DNA of 64,000 nucleotides from Meandrina meandrites (lineage: Eukaryota; Cnidaria; Anthozoa; Scleractinia; Meandrinidae). Each line of letters starts with the position of its first letter. Position 1 is the first letter of the stretch. The stretch lies in assembly GCA_963693305.1 (NCBI GenBank), contig OY855916.1, forward strand, positions 11,104,001 through 11,168,000, in the 5' to 3' direction. The notes under the pieces were generated by a model, which did no database searches, was not told the origin of the DNA, and saw only the letters and a list, made by a program, of their open reading frames with translations. A program made the translations under genes and the position numbers. Positions 22,630-35,122 of the stretch are shown one piece after another.

Positions 22630-24895
22630 GAAAACCCGAAACATGGTATACTCACTGATGCGCCAGCCCCGCTACCCTCTAATTATTAACCAGTCCCTAA
22701 ACTGTGATAAATTCGCAAGTTGCTTCAGTAAAATCGACATGAAATTGATGAGCTTTCAACGTTTTCAATGTTACCAGCCCGGTATCGGAAATAGGAAGAC
22801 ATTCTCAGCGTGTGGTTGGTGGTCAGTTTAATTGTGAAAGGAAGGTAAATGGCAGCAATTTAAAAGGCCTTTATTAATATATGTTAATTACTTCATTTTA
22901 AAAACATATCACCCGTCTCACAACTATTAGAGTTACATTATTCAGCAGATCAAAATATGGAACACTTAACCAAATGTGAGTTGAATCACACGAAGTGAGG
23001 TCGCTGTTTCTGGTTGCCAAGATTTAATTTATCGTTGCTATGCAAATTAGCCAACATTTCTACATACAATTTCAGCTAAATAGAGCATTTCTTCGTTTCT
23101 CTCACAAGTCGAGAGATTCCATATGTTTCTCGTGATTCGACTAAATCATTCGGAAAAATGGCTACCCGTTTAAAGCAATTAACTCGATAGTCATCGCCAA
23201 TAAATGATGACAAATAATGAGTTTAATTGAAGTTCCTGTTTTTGAAGGCGCCGTGCATGCATGAATAGAGTCATGCTCTGTTACTGAAAAATAAAACTAC
23301 CAGCTAAATTAATCCTAAATAAATTAGAGGTTCGACCGTCGTTCTAGCTGAAACGGAACCTTTGTTATTAAAATTCCTGCAAAGGTTTTCCATCACGATT
23401 TGATCCACAAACTGAAAGTTTTCACCTTGTATTAAAATAGATCAAAATATTATGCTCCTTTTCCTAGACAAGGCCTTGGATCTTTACAAAAGCGAATATT
23501 TTATCCCTAGCCATCGTTAGTAACAAAAAAAAAACAACTGTATTTTTTTAGTTCCTTCGTAGCCTAGAGCACGGAACGTGCTGCAGTGATGCTTGGCTTA
23601 ACTTTGATTAGCATACACAACAAGGAACTGAATCACAAACAAGGCTTATCATAACTGAAGTACCCTCATGTAATGCTAATGATTAGGAATTTTCCTTTTG
23701 GTCACAACTCTTATTTCATATTGACCAACCATATATGTGTAACATTTCTGCTATCTAGGCTGTGTAAGCGTGAATACGTTTTCTCGCCCCATTGCATAAA
23801 CTCTGCAAACCAATGCCGTTTCATTTTTTCCGCAATTTGTATATTTAAAGCGCTGAAACATGTAGTGGCATTGTTAAAATACCTTCCAAAAGTCTGCATG
23901 TTTTCTTCTCAACGCATGCAAAACACTGACGAAGCAAAGAAAGTAGACTTAAAACTAAATGAAGAATATACTGGTCGCAAAAACAGTTAATCCCAATACA
24001 ACACTTCCTTACTGAGATTGGTGACAAAGAACCAACCCTGCCGGATTAGAAGAATACCGGGAGCATATCGCCGATTTGTTCCTGGATAGATCGATCTATA
24101 TTATATCTCTGCCTCGTGCAACATGAAATTAATAGTTATTAATGTAATATTTTTGTGTGTCCTTTGTTGTTTGTGAAAATAGTGATCAATGTAAATTTTA
24201 CTTAAACGACTAATCTACGTCACGTCCTGAGGTTTTACGGATACGCATACAAATTTTTACTTTCAAATCTGGCAAACGAAATCTCAAAAATAACAGTTTA
24301 TTTTACTATGGAAGTTTGAGAAAGGGCTCAAGAGGAAAGGAGAGGCCACAAAGGAACAATGGTCGATGCTTGCGAAGGAGTTTGATATCCGTTACGTGGC
24401 GTTATTTACATGAGTTAAGGTGTAGAGTGAGCCGAACAACATTGTGCTTGTTGTGACCCGCTCAGCTCCTGAATTGTTTTAATTTGCATGCTTAAGTGTG
24501 TAGCGAAAGTTAAGGAAAAAAAGAATGGCAATAATTAATACCAAGACTTAAGGATGTTATGATATTCGCATCGCAGGGCTTTTAATGTCGATACATTCCG
24601 TAAGAAGATGTTTACAGCGTTTACAACTTGAACGTGCGTGCCGGCATTGGATTAAGATTCGATCGAGCGAGTAGCTTGCGGTTTTTTCATTTACGCGTCA
24701 TTAATAAGCTGTTCAGAATTAAATCCCAAAAGTAGATTTGCGGGTTGTTCAAAGCCGGTATTAACAGTGTTGCTGAATCATTAGAACTAGGCAGTTTATA
24801 CGTGATTCCATCGATCAACGAAGCACAAACGGAGGAAAAATTTAATCCCCAAATTGCACGTACAGCGTGTTTGGATAGATATCTATCTATTGAGG
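22630..24895. other. No recognisable gene
   Basis: A+T-rich, non-repetitive at the scale I can see. Reading frames here are short, mutually overlapping and without recognisable domains. Confidence 0.4.
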
Positions 24896-24948
24896 GATGG
24901 GTTTTATAGTTTAACTGATAACCATTATCAGTTAAAATAAAACCCATC
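24896..24948. repeat. Compact hairpin, ~25-bp arms
   Basis: GATGGGTTTTATAGTTTAAC and its imperfect complement around a TGATAACCATTATCA centre form one stem-loop. It could be a minimal palindromic element or a structured RNA if transcribed. Confidence 0.6.
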
Positions 24949-27160
24949 TAAAAAACTATTAATGCCCAAAATATTCACGAATTTTGCATTAAGATTCCTT
25001 CACGAATACGCCTGCCTTTTTTATTCTACTTGTGTGCGACAACCCGAAATGGTCATGAAATGGCGAGAGAGAATGAATGAACAAGTGACTGTATAATCCC
25101 CGCCATCATAACTTGAATAAGTCGCGCGAGTTATATCATATCTGTTCAATATCATGGACACAACGTATTTCTGAAAACGCTGTGCCCTGCAATAAGCCAC
25201 ATACACATTTTTAAGGATTTTTAAAGACGAACCAAGTTTCAAGCCATAAATGAACAAACTATATCATCTATTGAAAAGGGGGTTAGGAGATATTCATTCA
25301 GAACGTAAAAGAACTATTCATGGTTTTGTGTTGCCTCCTTCGAAAGGGGTGCTTAATACTGAGGGCTTATTGAAAGAACGTATCGACGGTTGCATTCACC
25401 AAGCATTAACTTTTCATGTCAGCGACCACCATTCCGCAAGATGACCTTTTAAGTGTTGTTTTAGCTTGTTACATCGCCAAAATTCTCTTTCCTCTGACTT
25501 CGCTAATTAAGGTTGGGTAAGTTGAAACCAATTTTGGCATGTTAAAAGCTCAGAACAATATTGTTGTCGTTGTTCCTCCGTCTACAATGGTCACGTTCAC
25601 AATCCGAACTATTTAATCCAAGGTCACTACTAAAAAAAAACAAACTTCATTTTGAAGGAAACCTAAAAAATAATAGTTTTCTAAGGGAGAAAAACACCAA
25701 CGAATAAACGACAAACCAAAAAGGGTAGTTTCCGCAAACTTTAAAAAGTGGCCAATTTTAGTTTACTAAAAGCTCTGTAATTGTTTTTCACTTATAGGTA
25801 AGCATTGCCAAAAAAACTAAGCAATTACTAGCGGTCCTGTTGACCTAACACTAATGTGACGAAGGAAGAATATATTTAATAAAGGCTAGGAATGCTTTAA
25901 AGTTTGAAATACTAGTCGAGAGGTGAGGCTTGATACTATATTGTTAGGGTTTAGTAGTCTGTTTTCTGGTTGCATACCTCCTTGCTGTAGAATCGACGCT
26001 CGAAAACGGCTGTCAAAAAAATGATTTAATACTCTTTGTCAAATTTGATGAGGTAGGTAAAGCTTGCTTGCTGATTCGAAAGATATCAAACGGCGAAAGG
26101 ACGCATCCGACCACAGACACATTTAGCAAACTCCGTTGGTTTTCCGGATTACATCTGTTTACTAAGTTGATCCTATTTAGCTATAAGTTGACGCAATTGA
26201 CCTGAATAAGGATATCTTTTACATAAATAAACATTAGTACAGATATGTACTTTGTCTGTGGATTTCTTTTCGTAAACCGTCATTATTTTCCACATGTTCG
26301 GACAACGAATCATTCACATGCATAACGCCATTTTTCACACGTTCTATATTTTGAAATGTTATGTCTGTACTCTGGTCTGTACTAGGCCTGGCTTTTCTAT
26401 CTTTGCATGATACATGATAGCCCATGGTGAAATTACTTTCACTGAGTCGTGCAGTTATGTGGTTTGGGCGCGTCAAGCCGAGTAAAGTTATTCTCACTCA
26501 AGCCAATCTAAACCTTTTTGTCCTGGTCTGAAAAGCTCAGTAGGAAGTCGACCTTGCACAAACTGCATGCCGTATTGCACGTCCGCTAAAAGAACAAAAA
26601 AAAAAAAACTTATAAGGTCTTCTTTGCTAGGCTGACGCTAAAAAAAAATGTTGAACTTCCGTTCAATTTCATACTTTCCAATAATAGGATTATCAGTTTC
26701 AATAACCAGTCTATAACTTTCATATCATCGTCCTGCTTTGTTATCACTCGACAAATACCACTCGATGTAAACAAGGCAAAAACCCCTTGCCTCATGCGAT
26801 CATTGAGACTTCCTATGACGTCACTGTCAATGATTGCGCAGCAGCAAGACCTCATTATTAAAGTGGCTGTATGTTATTTGTTGCCATGTTGACAGACTCG
26901 AGTGAGAGCTCTTTTGCTGATTAATGAGCCCATGCAAGTTTACTGTGTGGTCACGCGATTTAAAGAAGACAACAGATTGCGGAGGTTTCGCTGAGCGATC
27001 ATCGCATTCCTTACTCATTCGGAGGGCATAGCGATGAGGTAAATGTGCTGGGCAGACCGCATACTGTAAACTTGACATTAACCCAGTAACAATTAAGTAA
27101 CAAGTCAGTTTTGGATCAGACCGAGGAAAGGAGTAATCATCACTCAAAACGAATTGAATT
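24949..27160. other. No recognisable gene; upstream flank of mini-gene
   Basis: Only short reading frames without family resemblance. The last few hundred bases presumably include the upstream regulatory region of the 27.2-kb mini-gene. Confidence 0.4.
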
Positions 27161-27169
27161 TCGCGTCTT

Positions 27170-27175
27170 TATAAA
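27170..27175 (+). promoter_or_regulatory. TATA box of the 27.2-kb mini-gene
   Basis: TATAAA inside TTTATAAAC lies 69 bp before the ATG at 27244, predicting a transcription start near 27200 and a short leader. Confidence 0.5.
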
Positions 27176-27243
27176 CAGTAATTCAGCAGAGAGAGTTCTT
27201 CAAAAACAAGTCTTCGTGAGATACGTACGTGATCGGAGTCAAG

Positions 27244-27654
27244 ATGCGAGCACAAAGCCCGGATTTTCGCAATGTTTGTTTTCCATGCTCGAGCGGCTTT
27301 TCGACGCTTCTACAAGAAACAGAACGAACAGACATTCACAGCGCTGATTCACCATGCCAAAGTAACAGAAGTTCAGCCTCATCGACTTGTTCAGTCGGTA
27401 AAATGGAGTCATCAGGTCCGAAAGAAAAGGAAGTGACTGACCGACTGTCGTTCGGTATTCTGCAAAACGCTGTTTTAAATGTTGGTGCAAAAGCGCAACT
27501 CAGAAGGAGAAACAGTTCACTGTCGCAGAGAAAGTCCAGTCGGAGAACAGAAACTATAAATGAATCAACGATTCCACTCATAGAGGAATGGTCAGAGACA
27601 TTTGTAGCGCCGGATGGAGTCTTAACTACTAATTTCTGTTCTACGGAATTATGA
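27244..27654 (+). CDS. Ser-rich mini-protein with C-terminal CSTEL (PDZ-ligand type)
   Basis: Predicted 136-aa soluble protein from an apparently single exon. No signal peptide, membrane segment or known domain. It is Ser/Arg-rich, with a basic cluster at 87-101 (RRRNSSLSQRKSSRR) that fits basophilic-kinase sites, then an acidic EEW region, and ends NFCSTEL. S/T-X-hydrophobic at the extreme C-terminus is the class I PDZ-ligand form. The last ~35 residues are almost unchanged in the broken duplicate at 30.5 kb. There, of four base changes in the last 105, three are synonymous third positions, consistent with past selection on protein. ATG 27403 is an alternative start shared by both copies. 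AATAAA lies at 27789. A second gene with the same tail is at 54.5-55.4 kb. I do not recognise the family. Confidence 0.6.
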   Translation: MRAQSPDFRNVCFPCSSGFSTLLQETERTDIHSADSPCQSNRSSASSTCSVGKMESSGPKEKEVTDRLSFGILQNAVLNVGAKAQLRRRNSSLSQRKSSRRTETINESTIPLIEEWSETFVAPDGVLTTNFCSTEL

Positions 27655-27788
27655 CATTTTTGTCGTCACTAAAGAACCACGAGGCAGACTATAAAACTAG
27701 GACAAAGTGTCACGATCAACGCTCGTTCAAGTGGCTATTCAGGAATACAATCAGTCGATACCTTAGCCATTTTACCAAAACACAGATG

Positions 27789-27794
27789 AATAAA
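27789..27794 (+). terminator. AATAAA downstream of mini-gene
   Basis: First AATAAA after the CSTEL stop codon, 134 nt downstream. Another occurs near 28306. Confidence 0.4.
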
Positions 27795-29429
27795 GACAAA
27801 TGGATAAGTGGAACGAACATTCAGAAAAATCCAAGCTTTAAACGATGGAACATTGCGGAACAACTTAACGTAGGCCTTGATTGGCAGGCTGAAGAGGCAC
27901 CAGACTATACACTATCCGTAATGATGCATAAAGTTCATTTGTAATGAAGCAATTTATCGTATTCAACACTATCATGGACCTAGTCATGTACGTTGGTTAA
28001 CTGTTAGTGGCTTTAGCTTAATCGAGACTGAATGTAATATATGTAAACATTTACCTTTCGCTGAAGTTATCAGGGGTCAAGTTTAAACTAACCTTTGCCA
28101 ACTAAAAGAAAATGTACAATACTCTTAGATAATATATTGAGTTGATGTAGTTAATATATTGCAATGTAAAATAGTTTTGCTCGTTGATAACAAGCAAAAA
28201 AAGCCTATAGGAAAAAAAGTCGCCGAACGTGTATTTAGATTATTTAAGATGTCGCAATACGCTAATATGAGGTGAAAAACTAATTAACATTTAATTCGTT
28301 TGAAAACAAATAAAGTGGAAATCGAATTAAGCTAATGCGTGTATTTTTCTATAAGTACATGTAAACAGGATTATATCAGTTAATGGTATAACCTGTTTAT
28401 TAACCCTTGAAATTTCATTAGTAATCAAGATCTTATTTCACCTTACCATATCTGTACATTGTCAAGGACAAAGGTAATGAGTGAAAGACAATCATCGTGC
28501 CACCAAATTCTCAGAAGTGTCGTTACAAGAAATGTATGGGAATCATTGAGGATGAATGAGGAGAATTTGTATTTTAATATTGGGCCTTCGTAACCAAATG
28601 AGCCAATGGAGCTCCTTAGGCAATAATAACGGACATTTAGCCCAAAAAGTAAATTCAAGTAGAATTTAAACCCGTTTTTCCTCCAAATTTAAACAGTTGG
28701 GTAATTCATGCATAAGTCCTTTGCTAAGTTATCTGTTGTTTTCTTTTAATACGATCAGCGCAAACGATTTAGTGACTTCCTTGGTCTGTTTACATTAGTT
28801 TATTTAGAATACAAAACATACATTCTAGTTCTAGTATATGATGGAACATTATAATGAAGAAACACTCGAGGGCAACGAAGAATGACAACGGATAAAAATA
28901 ACAACATTACAACTCTGATATTCTACTCACGTATCAGCCTCCATACAAGGCATACCGTTATACGAATGGTCGGTTCCAAGGATTACGTCATTACACACTG
29001 AGCTGAATCCCAACTGCGAGAAAAACAAAGCAGAATTGTTTTCATGATTTAGAAGCCATGCGATGTAGCACAGACACCCCGGAATGCTGAAAATGTCAGC
29101 ATCTACGAAAAGCAATTTCCAGAAGGGCTTGTTACAAAATACACAATTTTGGGCTCGTGCTTTTAAGCACGAAAATTACATTCTCCAGTGTTACAATTTA
29201 ATTTACAGTGGGTGCCGGATGGGAGTGAGTTTGGAGTACTTTGTCTGATTGCCACACGGATTAAAACGTTATTATATTCGAGCTCTTTAACAGCAATAAC
29301 GGACGCGCGAAAAGTAAATTAAACAGAGCCATTGGCACTTTCCGGACGTCCTTTGTATCCCGTCCCTCGGGATAACACGATTGTTTCCGTATGGAGCAAC
29401 CACCCACCTCGAGAACCATACCCCATTTG

Positions 29430-29745
29430 GTAGAATAACTGAGTTTCCTGCTGACTAATACTGCGTCGATGCTGGGAAGCGGAAAGAGGGGGCGGTTGTG
29501 CTCAGAATACTCATCATTCAAGGTTCACAATCTGCACTGGAGTGTTATTTCGAGATCATGTGGGAGAGCTGTAGATTAATACACTCTGGTGTCACAAGTA
29601 GCGGAGATGAAAGTGAGATAAGATGAAACTGTTATGTTGTAGACTTTGGTCTGTCGGCTTGTACCAGATAATATTTACAATGAGCTGTTTCTAATCTTAT
29701 TATCATAAAATCGTGACGTTTGCGAACGAAGCGAACGTCTGACGC
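29430..29745. repeat. Sub-block E, copy 1 of 4
   Basis: Begins near CTGCTGACTAATACTGCGTC and includes GAAAGAGGGGGCGGTTGTGC, GATCATGTGGGAGAGCT and GCGAACGAAGCGAACGTCTG. Further copies are at about 32480-32775, 32805-33062 and 33790-34040, so this block expanded beyond the main tandem unit. Confidence 0.6.
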
Positions 29746-30476
29746 CCCATTATATAATCAACGTTTCACAATCTCCTACGGATAATTTAGCGAAGCTGTG
29801 AAGGGCGGTCGGACCATAAACTAAAGAGATAAGCTATTCATCTTTAAAGGAATATGTTTGTTTCTATTTCTCAAACAAAGAAAAGACGTTTGCTGATACC
29901 AAGTAAAGTCTTGAATGAATTCTTTGATAAGTTTGGAACAAAATTCAGCGTTCATTTTCATGACTACAGAAATTGGAAAATTAAAGGTGCAGTGACAATT
30001 GAGGCTACATATTCGATTACCCTTAAATTTTCTTTGGCTTATTCTAAGTAATCTTTCAAAATATTTGTATCTAATATTCCCTTCCTCTAGGAAGTGAAAA
30101 AGAAACTTATTACTTAGCACTTGTTACCCACTTATAATCAATAGGATTATCTTAAATTTCAGAGCATTACGTCAGAAGTCAGTCTTAAATGGAGCGATTG
30201 TAACTAAAAATTAACCCCATATTTAATTACGCACATCCTTTCTATCACTTAATATTATTTTACGTTTTTCTACATTATTGGAAAAGGACAAACGAGGAAC
30301 AAGACAGATGTTTCAAACTCAGTACATCCCCAGTAGATCAGCTGGCTGTTAAAATTCGCTCGAGCATTCATCATATTTCAGCAAGTCACGGAGAAAAAAG
30401 ACTGTCAGAGCGACGATTCACCGTGCTATTGCTACAGTGAAAGAAATTCAAACCTCGTCGACCTCATGGTGGGTAA

Positions 30477-30730
30477 ATGGAGTCATCAAGCCCGAGAGAA
30501 AAGGAACTGAATGACCGACTGTCGTTAGGTATTGTACAAACTTTGTTTTAAATGTTGGAGCAAAAGCACAACTCAGAAGAAGAAACAGCTCCCTCCGCGG
30601 GCGGAGAAAGTCTAGCTGGAGAACAGAAACGATAAATGAACCAACGATTCCGCTCATAGAGGAATGGTCAGAGACATTTGTCGCGCCGGATGGAGTCTTA
30701 ACTACTAATTTCTGTTCTACGGAATTATGA
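30477..30730 (+). pseudogene. Frameshifted duplicate of the CSTEL mini-gene
   Basis: The frame starts MESSSPREKELNDRLSLGIVQ, parallel to the MESSGPKEKEVTDRLSFGILQ block of the intact copy. One nucleotide is then missing (CAAACTTTG against CAAAACGCTG, near 30540), which brings TAA into frame at once. Beyond it the original frame resumes and runs unbroken to the identical NFCSTEL terminus, with an in-frame 3-nt insertion in the Ser/Arg cluster. The sequence upstream of this ATG has diverged and lost the longer N-terminus. Most likely a pseudogene; an assembly error at a single base is the main alternative. Confidence 0.65.
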
Positions 30731-32479
30731 CATTTTTGTCTTCACCAAAGAACCATGAGCGGGGAGTCTTGTACGATAAAAGTAGGACAGAGTCACGATC
30801 AACGCTCGTTTTAGCTATTCAGGCGTGAAATCATTGATACCTTAGCCATTTCAACAAAACAAAGAATGAATGAAGACAAATGGACAGTGATGGATAAGTG
30901 GAACGAACAATAAGAAAAATCCAAGCTTTAAACGATGGAACTTTGCGGAACAACTTAACGTAGGCCTTGATTGGCAGGCTGAAGAGGCAACAGACTATAC
31001 GCTACCCGTAATAATGCATAAAGTTCATTTGTAATGAATTAATTTATCGTATTCAACTCTGCCATTGACCTAGTCATGTTGGTTATCTGTTTGTAGTTTT
31101 AGCCGAATCGAGACTGAAAGGAATATATTTTCCTATCGCTGAAGTTATTAGAGGTCAAGTTTAACTGACCTTGCCAACTAAAAGAAAATCCACAAAGCTC
31201 TTAGATAATATATTGAGTCGGTGTAGTTAATATAATATTATTGCAACGTAAAATAAGTTTTGTTCGTTGATAACAAGCAAATAAAGCCTATAGGAAAGAG
31301 AGTCGCCGAACATGTATTTAGATTATTTAAGATGTCGCAATACGCTAATATGAGGTGAAAAACTAATTAACATTTAATTCGTTTAAAACAAATAAAGTGG
31401 AAATCGGATTAAGCTAATGCGTGTATTTTTCTATAAGTACATGTAAATAGGATTATATCAGTCAATGAAATAATCCGTTTAATAACCCTTGAAATTTTAA
31501 TAGTGATCAAGATTTCATTTCACCTTACCGTATTTATACGTTGTCAAAGAGACTGGTGATGAGAGAAAAGACAACGTGTCACCAAATTCTCAGAAGTGTC
31601 GTTACAAGAAATGTATGGAAATTCTCGAGGATGAATGAGGAGAATTTGTATTTTAATATTGGGCCTTAGTAGCCAAATGGGCCAATGGAGTTCCTTTCTA
31701 GGCAATGATAACTAACATTTAGGCGAAAAAGCAAATTCGACTAGAATTAAGAACAGTATAGGGTATGTAAGTCCTTTCATCAAAGTCTGGGCTTTTCATT
31801 AATTTCGATTAATTTATCCATTTCTTATTTTAATAAGATCAGCGCAAAAGAACCAGTGACTTCTTTGGTCTTACTGGTTTGTTTATATTAATTTGTTTAG
31901 AATACAAAATAGTGATTGCAATTTGATGGAACATTATAATGAAAAACACCCGACGGCAACGAAGGACGATATAAACGGATAGAAATATCAACAAAATTCC
32001 GTAACCTGTCCTCGGAAAGTCAGATATCTCTTATATTCTACTCACGTATCAGCTCCCATACAAAGCATACTGTTATACAAACAGTCGGTTCCAAGGATTA
32101 CGTCATCACGCACTGAGCTGAATCCCAACTGCGAGATAAACAAAACAGAATTGTTTTCATGATTTAGAAGCCATGCGATGTAGCACACACATCCCGGAAT
32201 GCTGAAAATGTCAGCATCTATGATGGCGTTGTGAAAGCAATTTCCAGAAGGGCTAATTGTTACAACTTACGCAATTTTTAACTTAAGGTGGGTGCCGGAT
32301 AAAGATGATTTTGGAGTACTTTGTCAGTACTACACAAATTAAAAAGTTCTAATATCCGAGTTTTTTTATAGGTCTTCCTGCGCGCATGAAATAGTTTAAA
32401 CAAAGTTATACAAGGCTCTCGCCGGACGTCCTTTTGTATACTGTTCCTCGGGATAGCAAGATTGTTTCCATTTTTTAAA

Positions 32480-33062
32480 ATAACTGATCTTCATGCTGAC
32501 TAATACTACATCGATACTGGGAAGAGGAAAGAGGGGGAATTTATGCTGAGAATACTTATCCTTCAAGTTTCACAATCTGCACCGCATTTCAAAATTATGT
32601 GCATTATACCCTGGCGAGACTGGAGAGTAATTATATCCGAAAATGATGAAGATGAGATGAAGTGTAATGTTGTAGACTTTGGTCTGCCGGCTTGTACATG
32701 ATAATATTAACAATCAATCGTTTCCTAATTTTATGATCAGAAAACCGTGGTGGGCGAGCGAAGCGAAGGTCTGACATCCCGTTGTGATTATAACTTTCCA
32801 CAAGAGGAAAAGAGGATTTTAAGAGGGGGTGGTTGTACTCAAAACATTCTCATTCAAGGTTATTTACAATCTGCATTGGAGGTTTACTTCAGATCATGTG
32901 GGAAGGCTAGTTTATACCCTGGTGTAACCACATATGATGGAGATGAGATGAAAGTGCACATGATGTTCTAGAGATTTATGTATCGGCTTGCACCAAATAG
33001 TATTAACATAAATACTTCCCAATTTTATTGTCAGAAAATTGTGGAGTGTGCGAGCTAAGCTC
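32480..33062. repeat. Sub-block E, copies 2 and 3 in tandem
   Basis: Two adjacent copies, about 32480-32775 and 32805-33062. They share AGAGGGGG near the start, a GATCATGTGGGA-type word, GATGAGATGAA, CGGCTTG.AC and a terminal GCGAGC.AAGC. Each is 260-300 bp. Confidence 0.55.
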
Positions 33063-33651
33063 TGTTGTAATTAACGTCGTTCCGTTCCTGAGATAATTTG
33101 AGGAAGAAAACTGTCGAACCATAAAGTAGGGAGATCAATTGTTCATCTACAAAGAAAGCTTTTTGTTTCTATTTCCAAGAGTAGATAGCAAGCGGTAATG
33201 TCTTGAATGAATTCTTTCAGTGTTCATCATTTCATGACTACAGAAACTGGAAAATGAAAGGTACAGTGACAATTGAGGCTACATACTCAATTTACCCTTT
33301 TTCCCCTTGCTTATTTTAAGTAAATTTTCAAAATATTGGTATCTAAAATTTCCTTCCTTTAGGAAGTGAAAAAGAAACTTATTACCTTGTAGATCCTTGT
33401 ACTTATTGCGCACTTGTAATAATAGGATCATTATCTTTGGTTTCAGAGCATTCCATCAGAAATCACTCTTAAGTGGAGCGATTGTAAGTAAAATTAAACC
33501 GGTCCATATTTAATTACGCACATCCTTGGAAGAGGAAAAACGAGGAACAAGCTAGAAGTTTCAGACAGGCACATCCTCAGTGGTTCAACTGGTCGTTAAA
33601 GTCCATTCAAACGTTCATGTTTCAGCAAGACACGGAGAAAAAGACTGGCCG

Positions 33652-34040
33652 AGCGGACGATTCTCAGTGCTAACTGCTCCAGTGTCAGCCGTCTTCAGAA
33701 AACGGTTGACACCCCAGACTATCTCGAGAGAAGTAATCCTCAACCTCGATTAAAACCCTAATTAAATCATATCCCGTTCAACTTTGTGAAATAACTGAGC
33801 TTCATGCTGACTAATATTGTGGCGATTAGTTTGCCTTTTGTGAGGAAGGAGGGAGCGGCTGTGCTAAAAATGTTGCAGGCGCAATGTTAACAAGGGCTCG
33901 AGTAGTTTATTTCGAGATCATATGGGCGGGCTTGCCTATATATACCCCGGTATTACCGTAAATGAACAACATGGAAGTGTGATGTTGTAGATCAAATAAC
34001 ATAACTAAACAGCGAATATCTGGGGAAGGCGCGAGCGAAG
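33652..34040. repeat. Truncated third tandem unit plus sub-block E copy 4
   Basis: The start GAGCGGACGATTCTCAGTGC parallels the mini-gene start of copies 1 and 2 but stops after ~60 bp. From about 33790 sub-block E reappears (CATGCTGACTAATATTG, GATCATATGGGCGGGCTTG) and ends GCGCGAGCGAAGC. No intact coding region remains. Confidence 0.55.
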
Positions 34041-34072
34041 CAATGGTCCATAATAATTTGAATTCAATTTAA

Positions 34073-34693
34073 GACGGAATCCGCCAGGATTTCGAGTAGT
34101 TATTGGACAAAATTATGTACCAAAATTATTTACACCTTATTGCAAGCTTTTGTGTCACTGCTTCAAATATCTTATCAAAAGAAATCTTTTCTAAAAACAC
34201 CAAACATCGAAAACCAATTTCGAAGTTCCGCTGAATTCCACTAAATCGCTTAAAAGACGTGAGCTTTTGCCTATAGCTTGTGAACTTTGAATTTCATTTT
34301 CTCAGTCTCTGATAAGAAATTGTTGTACCAAAATTATTTACACCTTATTGCAAACTTTTGTGTTACTGCTTCAAATATCTTATCAAAAGAAATCTTTTCT
34401 AACAACACCAAACGCCGAAAACAAATTTCGAAGTTCCACTGAATTCCACTGAATCGCTTAAAGACGATTTTACAAAATGGCTGCACGTGAGAATTTGCCT
34501 ACAGCTTGTGAACTTTGAAATTCATTTTCTAAGACTCTGATGAGAAATTGTTGTTGATATTATCAGGGATTATTACTTACATCTTTACTTTTTATTTAGG
34601 GTAGAAAATAACGCAATAAGATTTAAATTATTCTGGTACTCGATTTTTGTCCAACTTAAATAAATATTACTCGACTTACTGGTGGATTCCGTC
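34073..34693. mobile_element. 621-bp TTAA-flanked TIR element with internal duplication
   Basis: TTAA-GACGGAATCCGCCAG at the left mirrors CTGGTGGATTCCGTC-TTAA at the right. Inside, a 208-bp unit is duplicated head to tail, with GTACCAAAATTATTTACACC at 34117 and 34325. Non-coding. Confidence 0.8.
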
Positions 34694-34721
34694 TTAAGCA
34701 ATTGCTTTTTAGCCTGAAAAC

Positions 34722-34787
34722 GGCTACAACGGGATTCGAAACCAGGACCTCCGCATTACCGGTGCGTTGCTCTACCAAGTGAGTTAT
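34722..34787 (-). other. tRNA-like sequence (pseudo-tRNA or SINE head)
   Basis: On the minus strand it reads TAACTCACTTGGTAGAGC, then a CGCA-CCGGTAA-TGCG arm, then GGTTTCGAATCC, matching the D, anticodon and T-arm order of a tRNA. The loop would give a GGT anticodon but lacks U33, and the T loop has an extra base, so I do not call a functional tRNA. Confidence 0.5.
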
Positions 34788-35122
34788 ATGAAAACTTGAT
34801 GCGTTGGGAGCATGTCTTAAATGTCCCACATATGGAGTAGATTACCATAGTGAATATACATGAAATACATTATGAGAACTGCGGTAGAAGCATGAAATTT
34901 ATACTGAAATGATGTTCGCAGTGTTGAGCCATTGCTTTAGGGACTGGTATCTTCTGTCGGTAATTAATCCTCGAATCCACCGAAATAAGCATCATTTCCA
35001 TCTAAAATGCGAGCTAGAGGTTCTTGACACATCACAATTGACGTCATTTTTTTAAAAAGCCAAAATATTCTCTAAAATCGACTCAGACAAAAATAAAACC
35101 TTCCAAATCTTTGCTCGAGCAA

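Larger units (their letters stand above)
27341..30408. repeat. Tandem duplication unit, copy 1 (~3.07 kb)
   Basis: Aligns with 30409-33651 across the mini-gene, its downstream flank (for example CACGATCAACGCTCGTT, GATGTCGCAATACGCTAATA) and a terminal block (TTGAGGCTACAT, AGGAAGTGAAAAAGAAACTT). The copies differ by many small indels, so the duplication is not recent. Confidence 0.85.
30409..33651. repeat. Tandem duplication unit, copy 2 (~3.24 kb)
   Basis: Second copy of the 27.3-30.4 kb unit, ~175 bp longer because of an extra sub-block E and other indels. It contains the frameshifted mini-gene copy. Confidence 0.85.

Noticed and set aside
26827..27147. 106-codon minus-strand frame
   Set aside because: No recognisable domain; it lies in the presumed promoter region of the mini-gene and starts at a non-ATG codon.
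27651..27944. 97-codon frame right after the mini-gene
   Set aside because: The duplicate at 30.7 kb does not preserve the frame; treated as 3' UTR.
34722..34787. Functional tRNA-Thr
   Set aside because: Missing U33, unusual GGT anticodon and an extra T-loop base.
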